A stretch of DNA of 64,000 bases from Glebionis coronaria. Its lineage: Eukaryota > Streptophyta > Magnoliopsida > Asterales > Asteraceae. The stretch covers positions 344,253-408,252 of the forward strand of contig JANFOE010000052.1 in NCBI GenBank assembly GCA_025667525.1, written 5' to 3'. A program made the position numbers and the translations under genes. The notes beneath the pieces were generated by a model. The model ran no database searches. It was not told the origin of the DNA and saw only the letters and a program-made list of their open reading frames with translations. Shown here piece by piece: positions 23,132-35,082 of this stretch (positions within the stretch are counted from its first letter, which is position 1; each line of letters starts with the position of its first letter).

Positions 23132-25290
23132 TAATGGGTCGTACTATCTCAGGTCTATTCCATATTGGTTAATTTGTGAATATGTAAATATTGTGAATAT
23201 TGTGCTTTAGTGGCTTGCTGTAGTGTGAAAGTATGATAATGTGTCAAGAATTTCTCACGAGATTCTAAATCTTTCAAAAACTATCATACTCAAGCACTAC
23301 AACTAACCCTCAATAATTTGAGGGGGAGCATTGATATGTTCTTTGGCCAGAAATTGATTTCATTTTGTTACCTAAAGACCGGTTAATCCATTTATATCCA
23401 AAATATTAATGGTTAACATTTTGGATAAGGGGAGAAAATGGGATTAAGGAGACTTGGTGATATATTTGGCTAAACATGAAAAAGACTTCAAGTATAAACC
23501 AACTTAATATGTGTGTTGCACATGTTAAGGGGAGCATTTTTTATGAACAAAAACACTTAAAGATACAAAACTTTGATATTTATATCACAAGTATCTTAAG
23601 TGAGTTTTCAAGGATTTTTCATGGTGACAAGTACTTACCCAAAACACACTTAATTCACAACGGATGTGGTGACACAAGGGTGGTAGGATTAGGTGCTAGT
23701 CCAATTATTCTTTCAAGAACCAGAGGAATCTTCACAAGGACAATTCCATAGTTAGAAAATAGAAGTCCTTAGGAAAGATGGAGAATGGACTGTGAACGAA
23801 GCTGAATGCCGACCAAATACTGATGCTAGCACTAGAACAATCACAACAAGGTACTAGTGATGAGGTATTGGTAAGCATTGAATGGGTTGAAGGATGAAAA
23901 AGAAATTTAAAGATAAAGGGTGTAAAGAAAGAAGCCCTCCTTACAACTTAGGCAGAAACCGGGTCAACTCATATTGAAGACAAAGTATCATGGACCCAGT
24001 GATGCGATGCACAACCCCTCCCATCCAACTCAAATATCTCTCAAATGATATTTGTTTTAATATCACGGAGTTCAAAATGTTATCTATCGGTTTATTCACT
24101 CCGGATAAATTGATATTGAAAAGGTGGCAATCCTCTCCAGCCTCCTCTCACCAAAACAAAAATGCACTATTGAGTCTAGAGCCACGAGATCATCAAAAGT
24201 CTCATTAGGACACAATTTCAAAACAAGAAATATTTTTTATGAGTCCTACGGAATATTCTTGTAATATTGCCAGAACATTTGAGTAATACGAAAGTATTAC
24301 AATGAAGATGGAAATCCTGCTTGAGCCAACATCAAACAAGTTCATGGTAGGTGACACGTGCGGTTCTTTAGGAACTAATCTTGTGATAACTGGAAAGAAA
24401 CGATGGTTTAACTCTTAATTGAGATTAAACTTGTTCCAGGGCCTCTACGCATTATCCAAGTGATCTTGCCAGAACACTCAGAGTGGCACTCTTTAGTGTT
24501 CACAATGAAGAGTGGAAATCCTTCTAGTGTCAACATCAAATAGCACTGCGGTAGGTTACAAGCAAGATTCTATTTGAATTAAGCTCGTGACAACTGGAAA
24601 GCAACGATGGTGAAAATCTTAATTTAAATTCAATTGTTCCAGGATTCAATGAATTGACGGCTTCAATCATAAGGATATTTAATATCCAAGTGATTCACTC
24701 TTTATGTTCACAGACACCTTTGGATGGTTGAATAAAGAGAACGGGTTTACCCGCGAATTCTTGTCAAGGAGATCTTTAATTAGAGCTACCTGTCACAAGT
24801 ATGATATTTATTATCTTCCAATGGTCTTCACCGACCGGAGGTAAAATGCTACCGAATCAGAATAATGTCAAAGCCATTTTATTCGTTTCTTATTATGTTG
24901 CTGCATTTGAAGACGGTGGCGTTGCGGTGTACCAGTTGAAGTCGTCCTCACATACTTATTCCTTCTGCATCAAATATTTCAGCAAATTCAAGAAAGTCTG
25001 ACCTAAAAGTCTTCCGATGTATCGACTCTGAAACTTTCAAGAAAATTCAACAAAGGATAGGTATGTGGGACATGAAGTCACGGAGAGACAAATATCACAA
25101 GAAGACAAAGATTGCACGTGAAAGGCCAAAAGAACATGTTCCAAGCAAATGCCTGATTTTATTCAACACATATTCACAAAAAGAAGAAAAGTTAAAAAAG
25201 AAAGAGAAAGTGGACTACGAGCTCAAGAACAAGATCTACATGCTAGATTAGGACTTTGTAAATTTGGAGTGACCTCCCGTTGGGGGAGAT
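23132..25290 (+). other. Non-coding 3' part of C1
   Basis: No credible gene; short ORFs here are not continuous with anything. A purine tract (TTTGAGGGGGAGCA) at 23317-23330 looks like a first polypurine tract, and the tract ending at 25290 (TTGGGGGAGAT) is the one next to the LTR. Between them lies a roughly 200-base diverged direct repeat (24254-24644). Either C1 has a long 3' untranslated region, or two element ends are joined here. Confidence 0.5.
24254..24644 (+). repeat. Two diverged ~200-base direct repeats in C1
   Basis: Unit 1 is about 24254-24441 and unit 2 about 24453-24644. They share TTGCCAGAACA, ACAATGAAGA, GGAAATCC, CAACATCAAA, GGTAGGT, ACTGGAAAG, AACGATGG and TTGTTCCAGG in the same order. 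A partial third unit may follow around 24685-24730. Unit 1 contains a perfect 7-bp hairpin with a GAAA loop (24283-24300). Confidence 0.7.
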
Positions 25291-25589
25291 TGTTGGAAAT
25301 ACGTTTTTCGTATTAAGAAAGTCTCGGTCACTCCAACAATATAGTTATAGGGTCGTAGTATAAGTTTGTTTATTATTTACATTAGCCCGACCCATGAGCA
25401 TGTTCATGGGCCGGAAGCCCAAGTCCATTAAGAGATTTGGTATATAAACCCCTTTCCACCATGGAAAGGGGTGTTGGTTGTTTATTTGATTTCACACTTA
25501 ATAAAGTTTTCTTTCTTTCTCTCTCTAGTTTCTCTCTCTAGAATAACAACAACCCTCTTGATTAGTTATAAGATTATCATTGTTCTACA
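25291..25589 (+). repeat. 3' LTR of C1 (299 bases)
   Basis: Starts TGTTGGAAATACG after a purine tract and ends TTCTACA. It has a TATA box (TATATAAA, 25441-25448), AATAAAG near 25500 as a possible polyadenylation signal, and the TG...CA ends and size normal for copia elements. No second copy lies in the window, so the boundaries rest on these signals alone. Confidence 0.6.
25441..25448 (+). promoter_or_regulatory. TATA box of the C1 LTR
   Basis: TATATAAA sits directly before a perfect 9-bp hairpin (25449-25471, CCCCTTTCC / GGAAAGGGG), which covers the space between TATA box and expected start site. Confidence 0.55.
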
Positions 25590-25680
25590 GAGTTTCTAGT
25601 TAAAGAACGCTGAGACCTAACTTCAGTTGATGTGATCCTAGTTAAAGGGCACTTAGTTCCATTTGCAGTAAAGGTCATGC
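25590..25680 (-). pseudogene. C2 fragment: continuation of copia gag-pol past the Tekay-2 insertion
   Basis: On the minus strand, directly after the Tekay-2 5' LTR, it reads MTFTANGTKCPLTRITSTEV. In related Asteraceae copia proteins (from memory) the motif CPLTRIT follows immediately after the WKPTGR motif, which is where C2 breaks off on the other side at 50674. The two pieces are therefore one gene split by Tekay-2. The fragment is cut at 25589/25590 by the C1 LTR. Confidence 0.75.
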
Positions 25681-28600
25681 TGTGACAATCTAACATTTTC
25701 AGGTAGTGAAATATTTTCTCGTATAATATTTTGAAACTTATTTTTGTGTTGGTTGACGAACTCACAATTTACGGATTTAAATTTGGGCTTACGTGCATAA
25801 TTTGGCGTCTTTTACGACTAAACCGAAAACCTTAGGATTACGTATTTACGTTTTTGAACTCCGTTTTTGATGAGACAATTTTTATTGCATTCGTTTTGTG
25901 ACGTTGATTCATAATTTATAAAAAAGTTTTTCGTAAAACGACCCGAGGGCACGCAAATCGAGAAAACTAGAATCGAGAAATACCCGTAAACTAGTGAGAT
26001 GGGACAAAACACATTGTCCCACCCCACTAGCATGGTTTGGACGGCACACTTGACACCACACCACTAAGGTGGCATCAAGTTAGCTTAACTTACACCAAGT
26101 GTAAGCTAGCTTACACCTTAAGCCTTTTACCATTCCAACTAGCTACTTGTTTTCTCATTCCATCTTTCTCACATGCAAACCAACATCAAAACTCTCTCAA
26201 CACCCCTCCCCTTGTCGTCCAAAACAAACCAACAAACACCCCATTTGATCTCTTCTAGCCATGAAACACATGTTTACTAGCTCTATTAAGGAGTTATCTT
26301 GAAGCCTTGCTCATTTGGTGGCCATATTAACATCTTTGGAGGTGATTTGCTTGTATCCTAGGGCTGATTTTCCAACCTATGTTCTTGATATTTGATGGTC
26401 TTGGAGATACTTGTTGTGTTCATCATGTTCTTGTCTTCCTAAAACAAGAAATCCACTTGGTTGGTAAAGAAGATCATCCTCTCCATTTTTCTCTTGTTAT
26501 TTTGTAAAGAACAAATGTATTTTCTTTCATTTTGTATATGTAGATGATGTATATATGATGATAAAAATGTTGTGTGGGGATCAAGTGTTGATAAATATGC
26601 TTAAAAAGGTTGATAACTATAAGAATTGAGGCTAAAATCTTGATTATTTAGTTGGCTGTATAAAAACAGTAGATAACTAAAAGATGAACTGATAAAATTG
26701 CATGGTTTGATCCATTTACAGTAAGTAGAAGATGTTATACACATGTGAGAGTTGGCCATGCAATGGAATCAGAATAATGAGTGAGATATGATCAAAACAA
26801 GTTAGGTGGTCTAATCTGAATAAGCTGTTTTGTAGGGACTGTTAAGGCAAGTTAAACTCAAAATGGGCAGTAGCTATAACTAAGTTAAATGTAGCACATA
26901 ATATGAAGAACATGTCACCCAAAAATGAGCTTCTAATTCATTATAGAACTCTAGATATGTTAAAAATGGTGAACATGAAGTTAAAAATCAGATTTTTGGA
27001 AATAATGTTTATTATTATTATTATATAAGCACTCACATTATAATGTATAAAATGTAGAAATATAAACCCACTAACTTATAAAACTTATTTATATAAATAT
27101 ATAAAAGGTTAATTAAATGGATAAATTATATAAATGGTGGTGAAATAATATTTATAAGTAATAAAAACTATAAACTTGATTTTTACGACTTTTTCGGCTA
27201 TCGCCGTAAAAATTAACGTTTTTCGCCAAATAAAACTTAGACGACCAAACCCGTCTAATGTAAAGTTTATAAAAGTCATATACTGATGTATAGGTAACTA
27301 AGACAAGTAAAAACCGATAAAACCCGAACTATAAGAAATACGGACATTTACGAGCTAACTAAACATATTGGACTAATAATTGGACTTAATAAGATAAAAA
27401 CTTGTAAAAAGAACTTATTGGGCTTAACCCATTTGGGCCCAACATGAAAAGTATATATACTGATAATATAGGTATAAAAGGGATAAAAACAAGTTGAAGA
27501 ACTTATAGAAGGCTTAATGGACTTAAAAATAGGTAAATAGGTAAAACTAGCGAACTAGTAAGACGTTACCAAAACGTAAATGCTAAAATGAGTAAACAAG
27601 GATGTATAAACCCACTTGATCATCATCATATGTACAAAATCATCATATATATATATTGTTATTTTGATAAAAGTCATTGGACCGAGTCTAAGACCGATTA
27701 TTATTTATATAGGTTTCCGTGACCGAAGCACGCCCGTAGCCGATAATCCGCCTTTCATTAACAACGTGAGTTCATAGCCTCGCACTCTTTTAAATCTTTT
27801 ATAAAATGATTTGTAAACCCGCGAGGGAGATAACATGCTAGATTTTGATAAAAATAGAACACAAGTAGTCCCGACTGTATGCTTAATGATATGGACCCGA
27901 ATGATGCTATGACCCTATAAACGAGACTAAAAGGATTATTAGTAGATAGGTTATGTCACTTAAAGTCCCATTAGCATGAATTGTGAACTACCGGGATTTG
28001 GTAGACGCTTATGCATTTGATAGTACTATTTGGGGACGATCACCCCAGTTCGCGCCTTGACGGTTGATCCCTGTCGTACCACATTGATTGGTAAGCGAAT
28101 TTATGTATGAGAAGATTCCATAGCGTGATTTTTGTGACGACACGCTAACTTAGATGGGCAAATTGTTTGTCGGGTTCGCGGACCGCTGTTTCACAGTAAG
28201 GTAACAATGTCATGCGGCTAATAATAATCCTATTCAATCTATATAATCTAAATATCCGATATGATACGACGCTATTAATGATGAATATATTACCTATCAT
28301 GGTAATATAGAGACTACGATCTCATGGACGGTTTAAGATGTATGCTTGATTTATATATTGCCTGACTAGCAATATGAGGACTTACTTCCGATATTATACT
28401 TGTGTTCTGATTTTAAATGATTGTTTTATATAACGGTTTTTATTAAACTCTATAAATTCACTCGGCATTCGCTGATATGATTTTTGCATGTTTTTATCTC
28501 AGGTGCTTAAAGGTAATCCGGATGGAGATCGACTCTAATGGCCCACATATTATTAAAAATGTTCATTCGATCTATGTTTTGTAAACATAATGACCTGTAT

Positions 28601-28766
28601 AATTTGGGACCTGTTGTACGCTTTTAAAACTTTTTATCGAATGAATATATGTTAAACCTTGAACAACCATATTTTATGTGTTGTCTATGATTGGAGTTAT
28701 TGTGCTATTTGGTAACACTCTGAAAGACCCTTCCGCTGTACCGATACGAAAAATGAGAGTGTTACA
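25681..28766 (+). repeat. 5' LTR of Tekay-2 (3086 bases)
   Basis: Starts TGTGACAATC and ends GAGTGTTACA. It is nearly the same along its whole length as 47582-50673. The right end is fixed by the primer site three bases further on. No gene is seen inside. Confidence 0.93.
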
Positions 28767-28769
28767 GTT

Positions 28770-28781
28770 TGGTATCAGAGC
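28770..28781 (+). other. Primer binding site of Tekay-2 (initiator tRNA-Met type)
   Basis: TGGTATCAGAGC, the standard initiator tRNA-Met complement of plant chromoviruses, lies three bases after the 5' LTR. The leader from here to 29043 has no ORF. Confidence 0.9.
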
Positions 28782-29043
28782 TCTCGTTGTAGAGAACAAA
28801 AGATTTTAAAAACCAAGGTTTTGAACAAAACTTTTCAAAATCTTTTGACAATGAACATTTGAGAAAATATTTGAAAAATCTTTTGACTATAACGGTGTAA
28901 GAGATCTCCGACGTTGCCAACAAACCTATTGAGAAGATATATATTTTGATATATATAATTTAATTTATATATATGTATATATTGTGATTTCATTATGTAA
29001 TTGTTTAACTAGTATGTTATCCTAATACGAGATATATATATAA

Positions 29044-30054
29044 ATGCAGATTGTCATGGCTGACCCTAATATTCCTGTAGAAAACCATGCTATTCTCGAA
29101 CCTAATATAGAAGATGATCCTTATTTAGACTTAGTAGATTATGATATTGATGATGAGGAGGAACCATTTGAGGATCCCGAGCCCGAGTTAGGACTAGGAG
29201 ATCAGATTGCCCCTCAGGTTGACTTGGTAGAGAATGAGATTGAGAATGTGGATATTGAGAATGATGATGAGATTGGATTAGATAATTTAGATGACGAGAC
29301 TGACGACGAGGATGTCGAGGAGGATGTAGGTATAGATGTTGAGGTTGATGACGATGAGGAAGCCGAGCTTATTTATCCGTATGATGTTCCAGAGGGCGAG
29401 CCTTTGCCCCCACCAGTTTGTTTGTCTGATTCTGAGGATGAGTTACCTAGGGATGAAATGTCTGAATCGTCTGAATCTGATTCTGAATCAGAGGAGGATG
29501 AGGATGATGATGCACCTGACGGTACTGATGGTATTGCTACTCGTAGATGTGAGATAGGAGAGTCGTCTAGTACTCGAGAGGCTACTCATATTGATGGTAT
29601 TGCACCATGGGCCTTGAGACGTGATCTAGATGCTTCCCACATTAAGAGTTGTGTGACAGAGGTTGGATTAGGTGTTGTTCAGACTCAGGTTGCTTATTTG
29701 GAGTCGAAGACAAAGGTTGGCGAGAAAGAGCGAGAATTGCTTAGTTTGGATTTGAGTGATGTAGAACGTGGTTTGAATGAGGCTTTTAGGAGATTATCAG
29801 TGTTGGAAAGTGGCGAGTATGCTGAAATGAAGAGAAAGGTGAATACTATGGAGATTCAGTTGAGTGTAGCTCGTGCGATGCGTGAGAAAGCAGAAAAGGA
29901 GTTGAATATATCTGTGGGATGGAACAGTAGATTTTATGCTGACATGGTTGAAAGAGGAGTGATCCGTAAGCGCCCAGCTGAAGATGTGTCTAGTGATCGT
30001 CCGACGAAGATTCAGAAGACGATGGATGATGGACCATCTGGCGGTTCTCAGTAG
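29044..30054 (+). CDS. Accessory pre-gag ORF, acidic coiled-coil protein with a basic C-terminus, 336 aa
   Basis: Not a gag, protease or polymerase domain I recognise. Residues 1-165 are dominated by Asp/Glu runs (for example SESDSESEEDEDDDAPD). Residues about 213-295 form heptad-like, Leu/Glu/Lys-rich helices likely to make a coiled coil. Residues 308-325 (RKRPAEDVSSDRPTKIQK) have two basic clusters about ten residues apart, like a bipartite nuclear localisation signal. The start may be 29044 or the Met four codons later (MADPNIP). It lies in its own frame 290 bases before gag, and its tail is conserved in Tekay-1 (1-112). A nuclear or chromatin-binding role is only inferred. Extra ORFs in plant LTR elements are a known phenomenon; I cannot say whether this one is described. 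Confidence 0.75.
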   Translation: MQIVMADPNIPVENHAILEPNIEDDPYLDLVDYDIDDEEEPFEDPEPELGLGDQIAPQVDLVENEIENVDIENDDEIGLDNLDDETDDEDVEEDVGIDVEVDDDEEAELIYPYDVPEGEPLPPPVCLSDSEDELPRDEMSESSESDSESEEDEDDDAPDGTDGIATRRCEIGESSSTREATHIDGIAPWALRRDLDASHIKSCVTEVGLGVVQTQVAYLESKTKVGEKERELLSLDLSDVERGLNEAFRRLSVLESGEYAEMKRKVNTMEIQLSVARAMREKAEKELNISVGWNSRFYADMVERGVIRKRPAEDVSSDRPTKIQKTMDDGPSGGSQ

Positions 30055-30344
30055 ACCAGTCTGTATTTAGTAGTGACCTTTATATATTTTGTGCTTTTGT
30101 AGCTTTGACTGAACCGACATGTTAGTAATAGACTTGGTGCGAATTTTGAGTGTATATAGTGCTAGAACTTTGATATGGGATGTAACTAAGACAATACTTT
30201 TGTTTCAGATCGAATGAAATATGTATCTTGTCTTGAATTCCATATTGTGCCTTATTTGTATCTTGATTATGAATTCAATCCATATTATATGAATCCTTTG
30301 TTGGATGAATGCTTAATACTTTGAAATTGTGAAATTATAGAACT

Positions 30345-31691
30345 ATGCCGCCCAAGAAGGCTGTGACTGAGGATGATGTACGTAGGATTATTACGGAGCA
30401 AGTTACCGCATCTATGACTGAATTTATGGCAAATGCTAGAAATGAAGCTGGCGGTAGTGGAGCTGGCGGTAGTGGAACTGGCGGTAGTGGAGCTGGCGGT
30501 AGTGGAGTTGGCGGTAGTGGAATTGGCGGTACTAATGTAAATGTGAATGCTAATAATGTGAATGCTAATGCTGGAGGAAATGTAGGAGGACTTGGAACTA
30601 ATGCACCTGAAGTTGGTGGATGTACTTATGTGACGTTCATGAAGTGTGAACCTCTACCTTTTAATGGAACTGAAGATGCTGTAGGACTAAGCCAGTGGAT
30701 TGAGAAGATTGAATCAGTGTTTCGGATTAGTAAGTGTAAGGAGGAAGATAAGGTGACTTTTGCTATGGCTACTTTTAAAGGTCGTGCGTTGACTTGGTGG
30801 AACGGGAGAATTGCTTTCATGGGTCTTGATGCTGCTAATGCTACTCCTTGGGCTGAAATTAAGAAGTGGATGACTTTGGAGTTTTGTCCTCGTAGTGTGA
30901 TTATTAGGTTAGAACAAGAGTTGATTCATCTGAGAATGAAAGGTGTGGACATTGATAGTTACACGAACCGATTCCATGAGTTGGCCTTGCTATGTCCTCG
31001 ATTGGTTGAACCCGAAGAGATCCGAATTGAGCAATATGTTAAAGGGTTGACCAGGAATATCCGGGGGGACGTGACATCATCGAAACCACTGACCATTGAT
31101 GATGCTGTTCGAATGGCTTACCAACTCATTGGACAGATAATTCAGGATAAGGATGATGAAGCCTGTGTTGGTGAGAAAAGAAAGGGAGACGGTGAGCGTG
31201 TAGATAGAGGTGATAATAGGAAGAATTTCAATCGCCGTCAGAACAAGAGAAAGGGGAATGCAAATGCTCTTACCAAAAATGCACCGCACAACGATGATAG
31301 ATGTCCTAAGTGTGGCAACAAGAGGCATGCTGGCGACTGCTGGAAGTGCCGAAATTGCGGAAAGCTTGGACACAAGGTTGAAAGGTGTAAGAAGGGAACC
31401 ATTTGCTTCAACTGTAATGAAGAAGGTCATAGGAAATCGGAATGCCCCAAGTTGAAAGCGATTGTACCTGGAAGAAACCCCCAGGGTGGTATCTACCAAC
31501 TTGGAACAATTGAGGTGAAGAAAGAGGATCCGAATGTCGTTACCGGTACGTTTTTACTCAACAATCATTATGCTGTTGCTTTATTCGATTCGGGTGCCGA
31601 TAGGAGCTTTGTATCCACTAAATTTAGTGCCCTTATTGATATTGAACCTGTTGAGATAAGTACCAGTTACGAGGTGGAATTGGCTGATGGT
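30345..31691 (+). CDS. gag-pol: Gag and start of protease of Tekay-2 (interrupted by E2)
   Basis: Starts MPPKKAV; an in-frame TGA 18 bases upstream makes this ATG the start. The Gly-Ser repeat is longer than in Tekay-1 (five GGCGGTAGTGGAGCT-type units instead of three). Capsid, the CCHC knuckles and the protease DSGA motif follow with only a few substitutions. The frame runs 449 codons, to the end of LADG, where E2 begins at 31692. Continuation is at 44364. Confidence 0.92.
31687..31691 (+). other. Target-site duplication of E2, left copy
   Basis: ATGGT here and CTGGT at 44359-44363 flank E2. The uninterrupted Tekay-1 sequence has the site once (GATGGTAAATTAG, around 1710), so this is a five-base duplication with one later change. 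Confidence 0.75.
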
Positions 31692-34600
31692 TGATGTAGT
31701 GCTTTTGCAACCCTTTAGGAAAAGGAAGGCAAAGTAGTGGTAAGTGTTAAGTGTCGGTTTAGGAAAACCGAGCACTAATGACCAAACAAGTTCGTTTCCC
31801 AAGGAGGCAAGTGCGTTGTGAATTGAGTTGATTTTTGTTTGTGATTATTAATGAGAAAAAGAAAATAGAAAAGGGGTGAGAAAAGCAAGACGGTTACGAA
31901 GACGGATCGAGCTAAGACGAAAACGCGTTCACGTAAAACCGTAAAAAACTACAAAATTTAAAATTTTAACCTAAAAATTTAATTAAAAGCTAAAAGTAGT
32001 CTAAAATAATATAAATAAGAAATAAAATCCAATAAAAATATTTTAAAACCTTTTATTAATTAAATATTCAATTTTAAATGCTAATTAAAGCCCTAAAATT
32101 AAATATAATTAATTAGAATGTCCAAAATATGATTTAATTGAACAAATAACTTACTTATATTATCTAAAGACTAAAAAGTAATTTTTCTAATTTTTAAATA
32201 CTATTTTTCTATTTTTAAATTACTAAAAACTATTTTAAAACTAAAATAATTATAAAAAATAATAAAATAATGCTAAAAATAATCTACAAATTTTAAAAAT
32301 CCTAAATTACTCTAATGAACAGTAGAAAAATGAAAAAGTTAGAAAAATATTAATTATTTCACTAAATGACAAAACTAGTTTAATTAAAACCCTAATTAAG
32401 TTAAATTAATTCTAAAAAATAATAAAAAGATGAACAGTAAAATCTTTTTTAACCAAAAATCTTAAAATAATATTCTAAGCCCAAGAAAATTGATTAAACT
32501 GAAAAATATTACTTTTTGGCACTAAAAGACAAAAATAGAAATATTAAAGTTAATTAAAAATGCTAATTAATCTAAAAATTACTAAATGAACAGTAACCTA
32601 AAAAATAAATAAACAGAAAAATCCTAAATTAAATCAGAAAAATAACAAAATAAGAATCAGGTCCTAACTCTAAAATTTACCCACAAAAGACAAAAATTCT
32701 TGAAAACAGATAGTGACATGTGATTGGTGTTTGTTTGCTAGTGAAGCAGTGGTAACTTTTGTGATAGCAGGGGAAACTTTCTTCCCACTGCTAGTGCAAT
32801 AATTTGGTCAGGAGACCAATAAGCTTAGGAAAGCTTATTTGATAGCTTATTTTGGACAAAAAGGCACCCTTATACTCTTTGGAGTATAAGGAGTCAGATT
32901 ATACACAAAAAACAAGCAATCACTTAGCAATAAAATCACACAAATAACACAAGCAAGTTTCTGATTAAGGCTTAGGGTGGTCTGGTTAGTTTTTGCTGAT
33001 TCAATGTGCACACAAGTGAGTTTCAAAGGCTCAAAACATGCATACAAGTCAATCAACTAGCAAATAAACAATACACAAACCTAGATAACCCTATAATCTA
33101 ACAGGCAAAAGTAGCAGTTACTGATTTTAAGCTATTTTACCCACTTTTGATCATACAAATGTGTACAATAACCTCCCACACTGAAAACCAAACACACTTA
33201 CTACCTAACAACACCTAATAAGCACATAAGACAGGTTTAAACACAAGATTGCAGTCAATAAGCCCTACTTATCCCTTAATCCAAACACCCCTTTAAAAAT
33301 GAAAAATCAATTTTAACAAGTCAAAGCCATTGCAAACTTATCAAAACTGATTTCACATGCCTCTAACATGCATAATAAACATAAATAAGCATAAACAATC
33401 AATCAAACAGTTACTTAAACAAACTTCACAAAATTCATACAAAATCACAAAATTCTGAAAATTGAAATAGAAAACAAGGGAGTACCTTGTTGGACCTACA
33501 TCCAGGCCCAACCAAGGCTGCTTTGCCTTTTCCAATAGGTCCGGGCCTATGCAGTACCTTGAACAAACAAACTCCAAATCCTGCTAAGAAAAATATGAAG
33601 AACAATGCAATATAAACTTAACTGATTTTTTCTTTTAAACCTTTTGAAACCTTTTTCAAATCTCTCTCAAAAACTTTCCTTTCCAAATACCTTAACCAAT
33701 CAAGTTATATCCAATAAATCCAACTCTCAATACAAAATTTCACCAAGAAAAACCAATTTCAGAAACTTTTTCTGAAAAATTCAAAACATGAAATGTTTTG
33801 AACAAATGTGAATGGAACTCAGATTTTACTCAACAAATAAATACCAACTTTTAAAACTCATAAAAGTAATTATATTTTCAACAAAAATACCAACTTTTTA
33901 AATACTTAAAAAGGGATTACAATTTTTGGAGTAAAAATCTGGAACAACTAAATGAGACACACACGTCTCATATTTATACAATGGAAAGAAGAATCTAGAA
34001 AGCTAAAAACCCTAATAAGAGGACAGCCTAAATTTCCCTTGAGTCTTCTTTCTTCAAAATCAGTCAAAGAGGCTCCATGTGATATGAGAGTGATGGCCAG
34101 CTTGCAACTTTGATCTTGGACGTTAAATTGGACTTGGGGACCAAGGAGATCATCTGAGTCGTTCATCTTGTCTGCTTGTTAGTATTGGGGGAAAAAGACG
34201 TGTGCAGGGGAATCTTGGGGGGGTCACATGGGTTGAGTGGTGGATGGTTTTTCATGTGGGTTTTGGTGACAACATGGTAAATTACCATTCTGGATAACAA
34301 GGGGTAAAACCCCTTTGTTTTTGGCTTAATTGGAACTGGGGGATTTAGGGTTCATGTGGTGATTAAGGGAGAGATTAATCTATTTTGGGAAAGAAGGGAT
34401 TTAAAAAACGTGTTTGCCACCAAAACTTAACTGATTAAATTAATTCAGTTATTTTAAAAACATAGTGGAAGGTGACATGGAGTAAGGTGATGATGTGTAG
34501 GATGGTGAGTGGTGGGTTGGAGTGATGTGGCGAATTGATAGGCTGTGGTAGGTTTGGATGTTTGACAGTAATGGCCCCCCAATGTTCATACTTTGTTTAT

Positions 34601-35071
34601 ATTGTGAAAAATAGCCAACAACGTCCCATTATACTTGTGTCAACTTTGCACAAGTTGTCATTTTTGGCACAACTTGTTTTCCAACTTTTAACAAGGACTT
34701 CAAATGCAATTCTTGGATTCTTCAAGGACTGATCTTGTAATATCTTCAAACTTTAGGGACCCTATTCATAATTTTGAATATTTGAGGGGTATAAAGTGTA
34801 AATCTTCAAAAGTTGAGGGACTAAAGTTGCCAATCTTCAAAACTTCAAGGGCATTTTTGTAAAATCCAAACTTGGGCCCGGTTAATTTTGCGGCTTCGTT
34901 TCCCGTGTTCGTTTTTGAATGATTCTTGTGATCTTTTGCCATTTCCTCAATATCCGTACCTAAAAATACACAAGTAACAAACACAAGCATATAGTTGGCA
35001 GTTTTAATGATATTTAATGCATTTTAAGCCCGATTTGGACGATGAGACTATGTATAAAAGCAGTCTCATCA
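31692..35071 (-). repeat. 3' LTR of E2 (left copy, 3380 bases)
   Basis: Nearly the same as 40980-44358. It lacks about 38 bases that the right copy has near 42390-42428, and carries about 45-50 bases (around 34137-34185) that the right copy lacks. The TATA-like sequence is at 33971-33978 and the conserved R-U5 hairpin at 32765-32793. No gene inside. Confidence 0.93.
32765..32793. other. Hairpin in E2 R-U5 (left LTR)
   Basis: TAGCAG-GGGAA pairs with TTCCC-(A)-CTGCTA around the loop ACTTTC. It shares stem and bulge with the E1 hairpin at 13044-13069. In the right LTR (about 42052-42080) one stem base has changed (AGCGG). Confidence 0.6.
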
Positions 35072-35082
35072 CTCCCCCATAC
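35072..35082 (-). other. Polypurine tract of E2
   Basis: Minus-strand TATGGGGGAG directly before the 3' LTR start TGATGAGAC. It is the expected plus-strand primer. Confidence 0.75.

Larger units (their letters stand above)
22386..25589 (+). mobile_element. C1: 3' end of a Ty1/copia-like element
   Basis: Comprises the end of a coding region, a 2.1 kb non-coding stretch and a 299-base LTR that starts TGTTGGAAATACG after a purine tract. E0 entered C1 at the left edge, so the 5' part lies left of the window. At 25590 C1 abuts the antisense C2 copia gene, which it therefore interrupted. Confidence 0.65.

Noticed and set aside
22386..25290. A host gene between E0 and Tekay-2
   Set aside because: The coding remnant matches a known kind of retroelement module, is broken, and is followed by a copia-type LTR.
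29336..29557. Second ORF inside the Tekay-2 accessory ORF
   Set aside because: It is a shadow frame of the acidic region; Met/Leu-rich composition comes from the GAT/GAG codons of the real frame.
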